In this document: in pieces, positions 1-11,560 of the stretch | How the letters are laid out: every line of letters begins with the position of its first letter | How positions within the stretch are numbered: the stretch's first letter is position 1 | Source: Piliocolobus tephrosceles | Taxonomy: Eukaryota; Chordata; Mammalia; Primates; Cercopithecidae | Direction of reading: 5' to 3' | Assembly (NCBI RefSeq): GCF_002776525.5 | Contig: NC_045444.1 | Location: 29,358,944-29,422,943, forward strand | Length of the DNA: 64,000 nucleotides | Notes under the pieces: model-generated | Seen by the model: the letters and a program-made list of their open reading frames with translations, nothing else | Databases searched by the model: none | Told to the model about the DNA's origin: nothing | Position numbers and translations under genes: made by a program

Positions 1-455
1 GGCTACATAGATATACTTTAGACAGAGGTAAGGTTTTCAGCTCTCATGTTGGTCAGGCTTAGAGAGATCGAATGAACGGGGCTGTACTCCACTAGTCTTT
101 GTTGTGGGCATGCATTGTAATAGTATGGAGCCAGAGTTCTTCTGGTTGTCTACACAGCCTGGATTCAATAAACTGTTATATATGCATATTATGACAATGT
201 GGTCAAGGAAACCAGGTTTTTTTACTCTACCTTCAAATGCCTATGGAGTCTAAATCTGGTGCTTATTTTTCTTGTCCACATTCAATATGTTAACATATTC
301 ATAATTTGACACAGGTTATGTTCATTTTATAATTAAAGTTATGAAGTTAGCTGGAAAAGCATTCAGACTATACTGAATAAAAAAAAAATGTGTGTCTTTT
401 TTCTATGTTATACTGCAGCATTCAATGTGAATCTGAAGTCTGGATAATCCCAGAT
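1..455. other. Unique AT-rich intron
   Basis: No recognisable repeat, gene or RNA. A short A run lies near 381-389. Confidence 0.5.
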
Positions 456-880
456 TGTGTTCGTTTGCTAGGGCAGCCATAACACAATACCACGCACCAG
501 GTGGCTTCAACAGCAGCCATTTATGTTCTCACGCTTCTGGAGGCTGGAAGTCCAAGGTCAAGATATCAGCAGGTTTGCTTTATTCTGAGGTCTCTCCCCT
601 TGGCTTGCGCATGGCCACCTTCTTGCTGTTTTACCCTCGCATGGTTTTTCTTCTGTGTTTTCGTGTCCCTGGTGTCTCTCTGCATGTCTAAATTTCCTCT
701 TTTTATAAGGACATCAGTCAGATTGGATTAAAATCCACCCTAATGGCCTTGTTTTAAACTTAATGACCTTTTGAAAGATCCAATCTCCAAATGCAGTCAC
801 ATTCTGAGCTAACAGTAGCTAGTGCCTTATCATATAAACTGGGGTGGGGTCAGGTGGGATAACTCAGTCCGTATATCACA
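456..880 (-). mobile_element. ERVL-MaLR LTR, MLT1 type
   Basis: On the plus strand it starts TGTGTTCGTTTGCTAGGGC and runs through the block matching the MLT1 LTR 3' half read in reverse: CCATAACACAATACCA, TTCTGGAGGCTGGAAGTCC, TATAAGGACATCAGTCA and ATGCAGTCACATTCTGAG. The far end decays into TATATCACA. It is a solo LTR remnant of an old retroelement with no internal region. Short reading frames inside it are not genes. Confidence 0.85.
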
Positions 881-1974
881 CATAGGGTATATTCACATCC
901 AAGCTGCTGACATGCCCCGTATTTATTTGAGCCCCAAACTAAAACCTAAATTAATATTTTTAAGTCTGGAGTATTCTTCCAGTATGATTTTTCAGTCACA
1001 TCCTCTATGGGAATGAAACAATGATGACTTTGTAAGGTTTAGGGGAACAAGCAGCAGCATGACTCTTCTCATACCTTCTTGCTAGACTGGAAGGAAGCAG
1101 TTCCTGTGTACAGTAAGTGTTACCACAGTGCCCAACCGAGCCCCACCCCGCCTTCAGGGACCCCCGTCTAGAGGCATAAGTGCCTCCCTCTCCATTACTG
1201 CCGCCCTCCATTAGGAGCAGATAATGCGTGAGCTACCACTTTCACAATAAAACATTGCACTTACACCACACCTTTCAACTCAGCATTTCCAAATGCTTGA
1301 AAAATCATTATTATTTTTATTATTTATTTGTGGAATCCCAGCAGTCTACTCAGCACTGGGAAGTGCAGTGAAAGCCACAGAGCTATGGTCTCAGTTACGC
1401 AGACTTAAACCGACACTCAAGTTTCCTCCGCGATGTGCCAGTAAAAAGTCTGAAGGTGGATGTTTTTGCATGTGCATATATAGCAAGAAAAAACAGTGAA
1501 AAGGCAATTTAGGTCTGAGTTACCCTGCTACTCGTATACCTGAGAAATTGAGGAAAGAGCCATTTGTTAGCATTGTTCTAATAAATGAAGGATCCAACCA
1601 AGAACAAAGCAAGAAAGCAAACACAGTTTTAGACCCTAAAGCTCAGAAAATGGAAATGCATTTCCCTAATCAAGGGCATCTACAGTAACACTTTTAAAAG
1701 GATTATTAAGCAATGCAGGAAGTAGAAATCAATCAGGCTCTGCTTATTGTTCACTGGTCATTATTTCCTGGGTCAAATGTGCTTGACACTCAATTTAATA
1801 CAGTCTTTCATCAAGTCAAAAGACCTTAGAAACTTTCACTGGCCACCCACATTTTCAGTAGGGCTGTTGCCTGGTCTGATTCACTTTTGTTTTCCAAGTT
1901 TTTATCATCATTGCATATTATGCCTACTTCTATTGAAACAGGTACTGCTTTTGATGATTTCCACAGTGGTAAAC
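881..1974. other. Intron without recognised element
   Basis: No repeat family or gene recognised with confidence. A slightly GC-rich patch lies near 1130-1215. Open frames here are short. Confidence 0.4.
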
Positions 1975-2056
1975 ATACATTGTTCATCCCTGTAATGCTA
2001 GAAGGTGGTCCAGTGCTTGGCACATAGTAGGTGCTCAATAAATATGAGATCTGTGA
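1975..2056 (+). mobile_element. L2 (or MIR) LINE/SINE tail fragment
   Basis: Contains CAGTGCTTGGCACATAGTAG followed by GTGCTCAATAAATATGAG, the conserved 3' tail shared by L2 and MIR. The body upstream is too diverged to delimit. Confidence 0.55.
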
Positions 2057-4149
2057 ACAAATTTTCACCCTACAAAGGCATTCTCAAAATGAATTTGACA
2101 CATCCTTCTCTCTCTACAAAGTTACAAGCTAAGACAGATCACAGCAGAGATATTGCAGACATAGATTAAAAACCGAATGAAATAATGATTTAGATTGCCT
2201 TAAATCAAAGTGACTAAATGCATTTTTAGAAAGTACATGTTGAAAGTTATCTTGACTAGTCTTGCATTTAGGAAGTTTTCTGGAAGAAGTATAAGTTTAG
2301 GGATTTTTTTGTGATGATGGGAGGGAGAAATCATAAATAAGTATCTGTTCTAGAAAATGGGTGAGACCACAGAGGAATCCTACGGGTATTAATAGAAACG
2401 GAGGTCAGGAATTGGACTTTAGAAAAACAGAGGAGGCAAGGAATTGAGAACAGAGGAAAATCAGATTACTGGGAGTGTTCTAATGAATGGCTTTCAAAGA
2501 AGATAAAGACCACCATGTATAGAAAGCTACTTTGAAGATATAAAAGGGTTTGTTAGTAACGTGATTGGGCATATACTAGAGTAGAGATTCCAAAATAAGA
2601 GCTGCCACAATGCAGCCAAACTGAGAAGATATTTCTCTGGTGACCTGTGCTTGGTGCCAGCCACCATCCTCTACTGTTCTTCATTGTCCCCAAAGCTTGA
2701 AGCTTAGAAAGGCCTACACACACACTGTAATCGTATGTCTCTTTCAGTTTGCATGGAGAGTGACTCACAAAAGGGTGTTTCCTGTGCTTACACAAAAGTA
2801 TGCAATATTTGTCTTTCACTATCTCAAACTGGTAATTCACAAAGACTGTATGCTATTCTATATTGGACAGTGTTGAGGCTTAAATATCCTGAGCCCCTTA
2901 TAAGAAGGATGCTGGAAACATGAGAATAAGGAGTGTCTTCTAAAAATGAGTGAACTAAGCCACTTAGGAAGTTGCTGGCCTCATCTCGAAACCCACCAAA
3001 TAACAGCAGTACAACTAGAAACAGAGTTCAAAAGTCAAAAGTGCCTGGCTGCCCTAAAATTTTCTCATTGCATGACTTGGTTCAAGGGGCTTCATTATAT
3101 TTTGTATTTAGATTTCACGTTTATATTCCACAGTGCAGTGTCTCTTTAAAAATGTAACTGTTGAGTTTAAAAATCAGGAAGTAGTAAAGTGGCTTCCAGA
3201 TACATATGGAAGGTTTTTGTTTGGGTGGTGTGTGGGATGGGGTTGGTTTTGTTTTTAGTTGTGTGCAATTTCAGTCCAATCAACACCTAGATCACTCCTT
3301 AAAAAAAAAAAAAAAAAAGAAGAAAGGCTTTTTCTATGATTCAGTGTGCAGAGAATTTCTTGCAGACATCTGGGAGTTTAACCAGAGACATCCAAGAAGC
3401 CAGTAGAGGTGGAGCAGCAAGAGAGAGTAATAGTTGACTTTATCCTCATTTTTAAGAGGAAAATGGTTTATTGGTTTTGGAGGTGAAACACTAGAAAGGA
3501 AACTGCTCAATCCTCTCATTTTGTAGGTGAGCAAACTTGGGACTTTCCCAAGTCATCTAGCCACTTTGCATGTCCTATAACCCAAATTTACTTTAAATTG
3601 TGGAAAGAAAACAGAAATAAACTACCTTGAAGGCATTTGAGCTCCAACTGACTAATTATTCTAGGTTGTTAAATGCAGTTAGAGTTGTTAGATTTTCTGG
3701 TTTCCAATGGGGGTAATTCCATCACAGAGATTCCTTTTCTATCAAATTGTTGGTACTTCATTGTCTTAACTCTGCCTGGTGGTCTCTAACTATTACCTCC
3801 ATATAAGAAGGCTTTTCTTTTCCACCAAATGAATGAATTTTCTCATCAATTCCAATCATGCCTCATACATCCCCCTCTCTAGGACTCTGTCCACACTCTT
3901 TCCACCAGTTCAGGTTCCTATGTGCGCTCTCTGCCTATCCCAGATTCTACCACTTCTTCAGAGGACCTGGCTCAATATCCTGCTCTTTTAGGTCTGCTAT
4001 TCAGAGATCTGGTCCTAACTGCAGAGACTTTTCCCTGCTTTAAATTCAGGGCCTTTCTAATGAATAGCTGTATAGGTGAATTTGATGCTTACATATAGCA
4101 TAGTGAATGTAGGGCAAAGGCTGTGCTTATTATTTTTTCATTCTTGCAG
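2057..4149. other. Intron, mostly unique
   Basis: No gene seen. It contains an A18 tract at 3301-3318. Purine-rich text at 2300-2520 weakly resembles the unassigned old repeat seen at 60-63.8 kb. Open frames here are short and lack recognisable domains. Confidence 0.4.
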
Positions 4150-4410
4150 AATATCTAGCATGAATAGACACAACTTATTGAATACTAACCATATGTCTCA
4201 TATCTTGCTGAAAAATTTTAAATACATGTTCTCAGTTCAACAACCATGTAAAGTCATTATTATCCTCAATTTATGGAAGCAAAATCTAGCATCCAGAGAG
4301 AAAAGGTGTTATTTTCCTAGATCAACCAACTAAAGGTGATGGGGCCAGTATTTGAAATGCAGGTAATGTCTGAATCCAAAGCCCTTGTGGCCAGCTTCTA
4401 TGCAAAATTG
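4150..4410 (-). mobile_element. MIR SINE, diverged
   Basis: Reads like a reverse-complement MIR: a TTATTGAATACTAACCATATG segment, a TCATTATTATCCTCAATTTATGG segment and a late GTCTGAATCCAAAGCCC segment, in the expected order. Heavily diverged, so the ends are approximate. Confidence 0.55.
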
Positions 4411-5123
4411 CCTTCCTTCTCACAGGAACTTGCACATAAAAATCACTAAATATTTGTGAATTGGATAGATGAATGAATGAATGATTTGGAACCTGTTCCT
4501 TTCACCAATTTGACTTGCAAAAGGGAAAATAATAAGAAATTCTGAATCTTGGTGCCTCTGGACAGATGTGGTCAGTTAGAGAGCACAAGCAAAGCAGAAA
4601 TGTTCTCACAAGTCAACAGTAAAGTCAATCACTGGACACCTACATGGAGGTAAAATGACTCACAGGGAATGAAGCAAGCCGCGAATCAAATTTGGCCCAA
4701 ATCCAACAAGCATTTGGAACCTCATAGCATGCATTTGAAATACTACCTTCATCCCTTATTTTTTCTTCACCTTTATTATCTTAGTCATTTTAAATATATT
4801 TTAACTTTTTTATATTGAATGCATTTTTAAAATGTATTATATTCTTTGTGGAAGTATAAATCAGGTTAATACAAAATCAAATAAGATTGATGCTCATATT
4901 CACAAAATAAGTTCAGAGATGTTCATTGAAAGGGTAGAAGTAGGTAGCTCACCTCACATTTAATTTTAGCCAAGCACAGAACTATAACTATCAAGTTGTA
5001 TTTCAGGGAAGCTCTAAAATGTATGGATTTCCAGGCGGTGTTTAAATAATACAGGTTGTCAGTATTAAAATCAGAAGAGTTTAAAGGCCAGTGGAAAACA
5101 TGTGAGATTTTCATAGAATGTTT
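4411..5123. other. Unique AT-rich intron
   Basis: A short GAAT tandem lies near 4471-4482. Nothing else recognised. Confidence 0.4.
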
Positions 5124-5149
5124 AAAAAAAAAAAAAAAAAAAAAAAAAA
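5124..5149 (+). repeat. A26 homopolymer
   Basis: Uninterrupted run of 26 A. It is paired with a T24 run 190 bases downstream. Open frames crossing these runs encode poly-lysine or poly-phenylalanine and are artefacts. Confidence 0.95.
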
Positions 5150-5339
5150 CTCCCTAAACAGTATACATAGCTCCTGGTTTGAAAATGATTTTATCTTTAA
5201 ATACCCCATAAGGTTTACAAACTGATATTTTAAAAAACAGAGATGAGGGTTGACTAAAAGACATGGTTTTCTTGAAGTTTCTTGGTAAATTAATGTCAAG
5301 ATAATATGGAAACTCTCCTTCCCCATGTTTGTTTTTGGG

Positions 5340-5363
5340 TTTTTTTTTTTTTTTTTTTTTTTT
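5340..5363 (+). repeat. T24 homopolymer
   Basis: Uninterrupted run of 24 T, inverted relative to the A26 run at 5124-5149. Confidence 0.95.
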
Positions 5364-7689
5364 AAATTCTGAGCACACCAGATGGCATTTCTCTCTGTTG
5401 CCATCACTGACACACAATTATGTTTTCTAATAGAGAGGAAGGCTGGGAGCCACTGATCTACCCCAGTCATGTCGCATGAATGTCTCCACTTTTATAAAGA
5501 AAGCCTTTGTCAGGGATTTCTCCAGTTGTGGTAAAGGAGCAGTAATGTTGAGGCAACTCTCAGTTCATGGGAACAAACTTAGGTCAATGAACGAGCCACG
5601 GGCAGGAGGTCAGTTGGGAGAAGAGAGAGTACTTATTATCAAATCGTCATTGTGCCCTCTGCTCCATCAGTGAGCATCATTGTCTAAGACAAGTTCTCAA
5701 GGACCTCTGAAGAATCTGAGTCAAGCCCTTTCTAGGAACGCTGAAAAGGATGAAGATCTGATTCATTTTAATGGCAGGCATATGTGTGACCAAATAAAGC
5801 AGATCCCTGAAAAGTCTTTTTCCAGATGTATATGTAGCATTTGTACTTTATCTGAGTCCATTTTGGAGAGTGAAGGCCCTTCAAAAGTAAAATAATCTGT
5901 GTGGATTGAGGGTTTGGTACCCAAGGACCCAGACTTCAATTCCCAGTTACATCCATCAACTGTGCCTTCAATAACTGATTTCAACTCTAAGCTAGAAAAA
6001 TAAAAATTGTCCAAACTTCGTTTTTCAGAAAATATGGTAGCAAGTTTAACAAACTTATTTCCCAACTCATGTTGTAAGACAAGCTACCATATATTTTCAG
6101 TCAGAAGCTGACTATAATTTATTCAGAGATTAAAAGAATTCATTTGCATTTCTTCATTTGCTTAGTCTATGAGATTACGAAGAATTTTTCTCTCTGTTTA
6201 AGGACATTGACCCCTACCTAATAAGAAAATGTGTGTGTCTTAGGGAGAACTTGGAGGAATATGTACAATACCTAAGATGGAATTTCTAGAGTCTTTAAAA
6301 TCTTTAAGTCCATAATCTATAATAATAATATGTAGGAAGTTTTCTCAAAAGTTATTTTTAAGAAATTTCTTATCTACATTTTTTACTGAAAAATTATTTC
6401 TGCAAAAGAATTGTTTTAAGAAATTTCTTTTATCTAAATTTATTTTACAAAAATCTAACCATAACCCTGCCCTCATTCATGTTAATATTTGATCTTGATC
6501 TCTTTGTGAAGCATCCTGTCTAGTCTAGCAGGTGAGGGCCTTACCTACCTTGGTTTAGATGTGCATGAATGCTAAGTTCCCCCTTCAAACAGTCACGGTC
6601 CTTTTCTCATCAGAGATAGCCAGGGGCAGCAGCAAAGGGTGAATGAATGAGATCCGTCATGAAATGTCCAGTGTCAATGTGCTCTCCCAATTTACTTACT
6701 GACCTTCAGCTTGCAGCCACACTTCTGACCCTCATGAGATGGAGCCTAAGGGGGGAAATGGCACTGAGGACCAATTCCTGTGTCCTGTTGGTCTGTGGTC
6801 TCAATTAAGTACTAATTAATTACCACTGGCATCTTTGGCATCGCTTGTCAAATTGCATTTAGGAGTATATTTTCACTGTTTAAACATCGGTAGTACAAAA
6901 CCCACAGCTAAAAATCCCATGTTTTCATAAATCTCCCTGTTTTTCCCTCGTAAAAATTGTATTTTAAAAATTCAACAAACACATCTATAGCCACTGCAAG
7001 TAGCTTTCAAATACAAGAGACAGGAATTGGTATTGTCAATTTTGATTAATTGTACTTCATTAATAAACATCCTGATATTCTGTCTCCACCTGCAGTTGCT
7101 GATGTTGCCTGGAATCAATTAACTCATATAATTTGATTTATTTTACAAAGACATTTTGGGATGTGCTGCACTGATGATAAAGGTCCTGTTTTAACAGTTC
7201 CTGATTGCAAGTTAGATTGTACCTGAATGGATTTCTGTTTCTACGTGAATATGTATACAAGAGTGTGTGATTTGCAAGTGAGTAGGAAGAAAATACTCCT
7301 TGAAGCAGTCTTGAATTAAAGAATTCATTTTAAACATGGTGGGGGGTATTCCTCCTGAATATTCGGACTTTATCTGATGACACCTTAGAAATACAGATCC
7401 TGAAATGTCGTGTCCTCTCTCTTAATCAAGACCTTTTATTTAGCAGATTAGCAAATATTCCTTCAAATTAAAAAAACAAAATAGTAGTACTAAGCACCAA
7501 AGTTAAAACACCTACTAGAACTAAGATTTTAGAGACAGATACTAGATTCAGCTTCATGTATAATTTGCTTTGCTTAAAATGTAATTTCTTTTTCTCTCCT
7601 AAGTGTTTACAAGCCATGGTTTCTGGATCAATCTGTTTGATCCCATTATTTACTGTGTGAAAAACCATCTTAGGCTTCCATAAGTATCT
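5364..7689. other. Unique intron; possible conserved noncoding segment near 6780-7140
   Basis: No interspersed repeat recognised. The part at 6800-6825 and 7040-7140 is rich in TAAT/ATTA homeodomain-type cores and contains CACCTGCAGTTG (two E-box-like hexamers). No gene is supported. Confidence 0.4.
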
Positions 7690-8290
7690 AAGAAATGCTA
7701 AGTTTAGTGCAAGTGTCAAAAGCCCAACTCAAACAGTTTAGACAAAAAAGAGAATTTGTTGGATCACGTAACTGAAAATTCCATAATCAGATGTGACTTT
7801 GGGCATGACTAGATTCAATTGCAAAGGGTATTGCATGGAATTTGTTTCTCTCCGTTTCTAAACTCTGCTTGCCTCTGGGTTGGCTTTGACTTAAAAATCT
7901 TTCTCCCTGGTAGCAAGATGGCAACACCAGAATTGTATCATATATCACCTCAGCATACTCAGGGGCTAGTAAGCTTCTCTTTCGCTGTGGGAAAAGAAAA
8001 TTCTCAAAACATTATTCTCCTTGTCCTGGATTTGATCCCTCGTTTATTACTTATTTGTTCCTGATCCAGTCTCTATAGCAGAGGACCGCATGGCTCTCAT
8101 TAGTCAGGCTTGAGACACAGGCCCACTCAACCACACAGACTAGAAGTGAGGGAGAAGCAGTTTTCCCCAAAGATGGTCTTACTAAAAAGAAGAAGAAATA
8201 ATGACTAGAAGGCAAAAAAAAAAAAAAAAAAAAAAATCCACTTATCCACAGTAGTAAAGTATAACTACAATCTTTTTTGTCCAACAAAAC
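7690..8290. repeat. Ancient interspersed repeat, family not assigned
   Basis: Text such as GAATTTGTTGGATCACGTAAC, a later GGTAGCAAGATGGCAACACC and CCCACTCAACCACACAGACT recurs in primate genomes as an old dispersed element. I recognise the pattern but cannot name the family with certainty. An A23 tract at 8214-8236 lies inside it. Confidence 0.45.
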
Positions 8291-8454
8291 TATCCTGTCT
8301 CTGATTGCAATAATATTTCAATCAATAGATATAAATGAAGGCTAACTCACATTAAGGAGCACTGTTGCCTATAATTAGAAAAGGTTGCCTATCCCTCATT
8401 TTCATTTGCTGCTAAATTGACAAGGCCTATGAAGAATATCAAAGTAATATCCAT

Positions 8455-8560
8455 CCATCTGTGCATTTCTTCATCCAGGTAACACTCATGAGCACATGTG
8501 ATGAGACAGGCACTAAATTAGGCACTGGGACTACAAGAATAAGTAAGTCACGTCCTTAAA
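8455..8560. repeat. Fragment of old dispersed repeat
   Basis: Contains ACAGGCACTAAATTAGGCACTGGGACTACAAG, like the 5' part of the unassigned old repeat class at 43.5 kb and 60 kb. The Alu at 8574 was inserted at its downstream edge. Confidence 0.35.
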
Positions 8561-8573
8561 GAACCTATATGTG

Positions 8574-8884
8574 TCAGGCATAGTGACTCATGCCTGTAAT
8601 CCCAGCACTTTGGGAGGCCGAGGTAGGAGGATCACCTGAGGTCAGGAGTTTGAGACCAGCCTGACCAACATGGTGAAACCCTGTCTCTACTAACTACAAA
8701 AAATTAGCCAGGCATGGTGGTGCATGCCTATAACCTCAGCTACTTGGGAGGCTGAGGGAGGAGACTCATTTGAACCCAGAAGGTAGAGGTTTCAGTGAGC
8801 CGAGATTGTGCCACTGCATTCCAGCCTGGGCAACAGGAGCAAAAATGCGTCAAAAAAAAACAAAAAGAAAACAAAAAAAAAAAA
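8574..8884 (+). mobile_element. AluS SINE
   Basis: Full-length dimeric Alu with GATCACCTGAGGTCAGGAG (AluS-type) and an A-rich tail. It is flanked by a near-perfect target duplication: GAACCTATATGTG at 8561-8573 and CCCTATATGTG at 8885-8895. Confidence 0.95.
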
Positions 8885-8904
8885 CCCTATATGTGGAGAT
8901 AGTA

Positions 8905-9120
8905 TAGTGGTAGGAGACAGGCTTTGGAATTAAATAGAGTGGGATTCCAATCCCAGCTCTTTTACTTAGACAAAGTGTAGAGTGTAGTTACAGACAAAGT
9001 GTAGAATGTAGACAAATTCCTCATTTCTTCTAAGCTTCAGTTTTCATATCTACAAATTATTATAAGAATTAAATGGATAATATATATTAGGTTTCCAGCA
9101 TAGAGCCAAGCACATAAGTT
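8905..9120 (+). mobile_element. MIR SINE
   Basis: Follows MIR order: ATCCCAGCTCTTTTACTTA, CTCATTTCTTCTAAGCTTCAG, AATTATTATAAGAATTAAATGG, then the tail CATAGAGCCAAGCAC. Confidence 0.75.
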
Positions 9121-9129
9121 TTCAAAAAT

Positions 9130-9230
9130 TAACAGTTACTACTGTGTATGTCAAATGAGATAAGGCAAGCAAATTGCTTTACACAATGCCTAGCACATAG
9201 TAAGCCCTCAGGAAATGATAGCTGGCAGCT
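9130..9230 (+). mobile_element. Second MIR 3'-end fragment
   Basis: AATGCCTAGCACATAGTAAG with CCCTCAGGAAATGATAGCTG is a second MIR 3' tail directly after the first, so this is either a separate insertion or a duplication. Confidence 0.6.
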
Positions 9231-10157
9231 ATTGTCATATGAAATAGAATGAAGGACTAGATCTAAAAGAAAGCAACATTTCAAAACTCAACCAACATCT
9301 ATCATAAATTTGGAAAAGGCCTTGAGAGAGTTCACCCAGATCTATCCCTACCCTCAGAGAAAACACTTCAGTAATTTTAGACATAATAGAACATTCTTCT
9401 CTCCAAAGAAAGTGTTTGCAAAGCAACTCTCTTCCTTTTGTGCTCATATTTCATCAGTTTACATAATATTTAATTAAATTACATAATTACAATAATAAGT
9501 ACAACTGGCATAAACTTGTTTGGGACTCTCTCCTGGGACTTCCCTCTAGTGGGAACAGATGTGCGCAGTTGAGAGTCATTAACTAGCCGGGAACATTGAA
9601 TATGTTGTGGGCATTGGTCAGTATGTTTTACGGGGGAGATAGAGAGCTGATTAAGTGGGAGTCAGCCAAGAGAGCTTCTACTGCATTGCAGCAATCTCCC
9701 GCATTCTCTTCATTTACATGAATGCTCCTGGTTCTCAAAACTCTGTCTTACGTTTGACCTATTTATGCATTTTCTAAACATCCTTCAGTAGCTGAAATGC
9801 AGAAAACTTTATTACTAGAATTTTAAACATGACTTGTAGAATCGTTTTGTTATTCTATAGTCATAACCATGTATTGGACAGAGAAAGCAATGTAAACAGA
9901 AAATGTAGAACATGAGGATGAATGCTGGGCACTGCCCTTGGTACATTTCTTCTGCCAGTCTTAAACAATAGGTTATAAATTCATTCCTAAGAAGAAAATG
10001 ATAGAAATGTGTCTCGCACATGAAAATGATACTATCGAGTAGAACAAAAAAAGATTCAAACATGCTTATTTAATGTCCTCTGGCTTTCTGACTGGCCAAA
10101 TGCATGAAAATAAGAAACAATTCTTCCCACCCCTAATGGCAATCTATAAAAACTTTT
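9231..10157. other. Unique intron
   Basis: No repeat or gene recognised. Confidence 0.4.
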
Positions 10158-10174
10158 GAAATCTGTTTGTTTGC

Positions 10175-10456
10175 TTGCTTATTTATTTATTTATTTATTG
10201 AGATGGAGTTTTCACTCTTGTTGCCCAGGCTGGAGTGCAATGGCACGATTTCGGCTCACCGCCACTTCCGCCTCCCGGGTACAAGCGATTCTCCTGCCTC
10301 AGCCTCCTGAGTAGCTGGAATTACAGGCATGCACCACCACACCTGGCTGAATTTTTGTGTTTTACAAAAAGTAGAGATAGATGGAGTTTCATATCGGTCG
10401 AGTTGGTCTCGAACTCCTGACCTCAGGTGATCCACCCATCTCGGCCTCCCAAAGTT
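10175..10456 (-). mobile_element. 5'-truncated Alu
   Basis: A reverse-strand Alu with a (TTTA)n tail. It ends at CCTCCCAAAGT, so about the first 36 bases of the element are missing. The target duplication GAAATCTGTTTGTTTGC (10158-10174) and GAAACCTGTTTGTTTGC (10457-10473) directly flanks it, so the truncation happened at insertion. Confidence 0.93.
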
Positions 10457-10473
10457 GAAACCTGTTTGTTTGC

Positions 10474-11339
10474 TGCATTGCAATCCTCAGAATCAGAGCA
10501 CCACAAACATGAGAAGCATTGGCAGCATATATATATTTTTTAACTTGGGGTTTGGTGGGGGATTCATGATGTCATGTTCAGTTTTAAGTAATAGTCACTA
10601 GCAGATGAAATTTAATGAAGTTCTTATTTACAAGCAGGTACTTCTGCTGAGACAAGCCTTAGAAATAGCTCAATCTGTGCCTCAGGAAGTTAAAATTTTT
10701 TATCAGAGTAGCAAGTTATCATATAGAACTAGTCAAATCAAGAAGGAATATGCCTTTCACTAGTAGTCCATGGAGTCATTTAGTGTTCTAACCAATAAAG
10801 GCATATTTCAATCCTCGACTGTGGATTTGAACATTTGGATTTTTCCCAAGTAATCACTGGCCATCCCAGCAGATACCAATATTGTATAGGATGGTTGACT
10901 GGTTAAAACTGACTTGAGCCAGATCAATTCCTTTGACTCGAACAACTTCTGGGCCTCTCTTTGAACATCATGGAGTCTAACTGATAATCAATATTTGCGT
11001 GAGATAGGTTCTCTATAGTCACTATAATGTCAAACATTTTTGGTGTAAATAACAATTTAAAGTTCAGTAATTACTTTTGGTGAGAAAAAGATTTGGGAGC
11101 AAAAGCATCATTTTTACTTTGTTTCTATTTCTTTTCTTAATTCATGAATTGACTGAACTCCAAAATGCAAATCACATGCTCTGCTTTGTAAAGAACTTAC
11201 ATTCACCAGCAATTACACAGACTGAAATGTCCTTAATGCCAGGTTTAAGTGCCAACAAAAGGCACGCTGATTGGTCCTATTCCTTGGTTCAAGCCTCCGC
11301 CCATGATTCAAACAGCCATAACGAAAACATGGTCAGGTC
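10474..11339. other. Unique intron
   Basis: No repeat or gene recognised. Confidence 0.4.
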
Positions 11340-11560
11340 TACTCATTGAGAGAAAAAGGAATATTCTGGTGAATGATCATGGAGAATTTTGAATGAAGGT
11401 CACTGGAAAGAGAGGCTGGAACCAGGTTATCAAAGGAATAATGTGTCCTATTAAGGAGCTGAGATTTTACCTTATGGACAGTAGAACCAACTGCTGATTT
11501 TTAAGCAGAGATTGACCCAGTGGTGAGTCTAAGAGAGCCCATCCGCATGCACACTCGATC
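11340..11560. repeat. Possible fragment of the unassigned old repeat
   Basis: The phrasing GAGATTTTACCTTATGGACAG, then CTGATTTTTAAGCAGAGATTGA, parallels the sequence at 53.9 kb (ACTTTATCCTGTAGGCAGTG then TTTTAAGCAGGGG). This suggests one old family. Confidence 0.4.

Noticed and set aside
5111..5470. Frames rich in poly-K or poly-F
   Set aside because: Produced by translating A26/T24 homopolymers.
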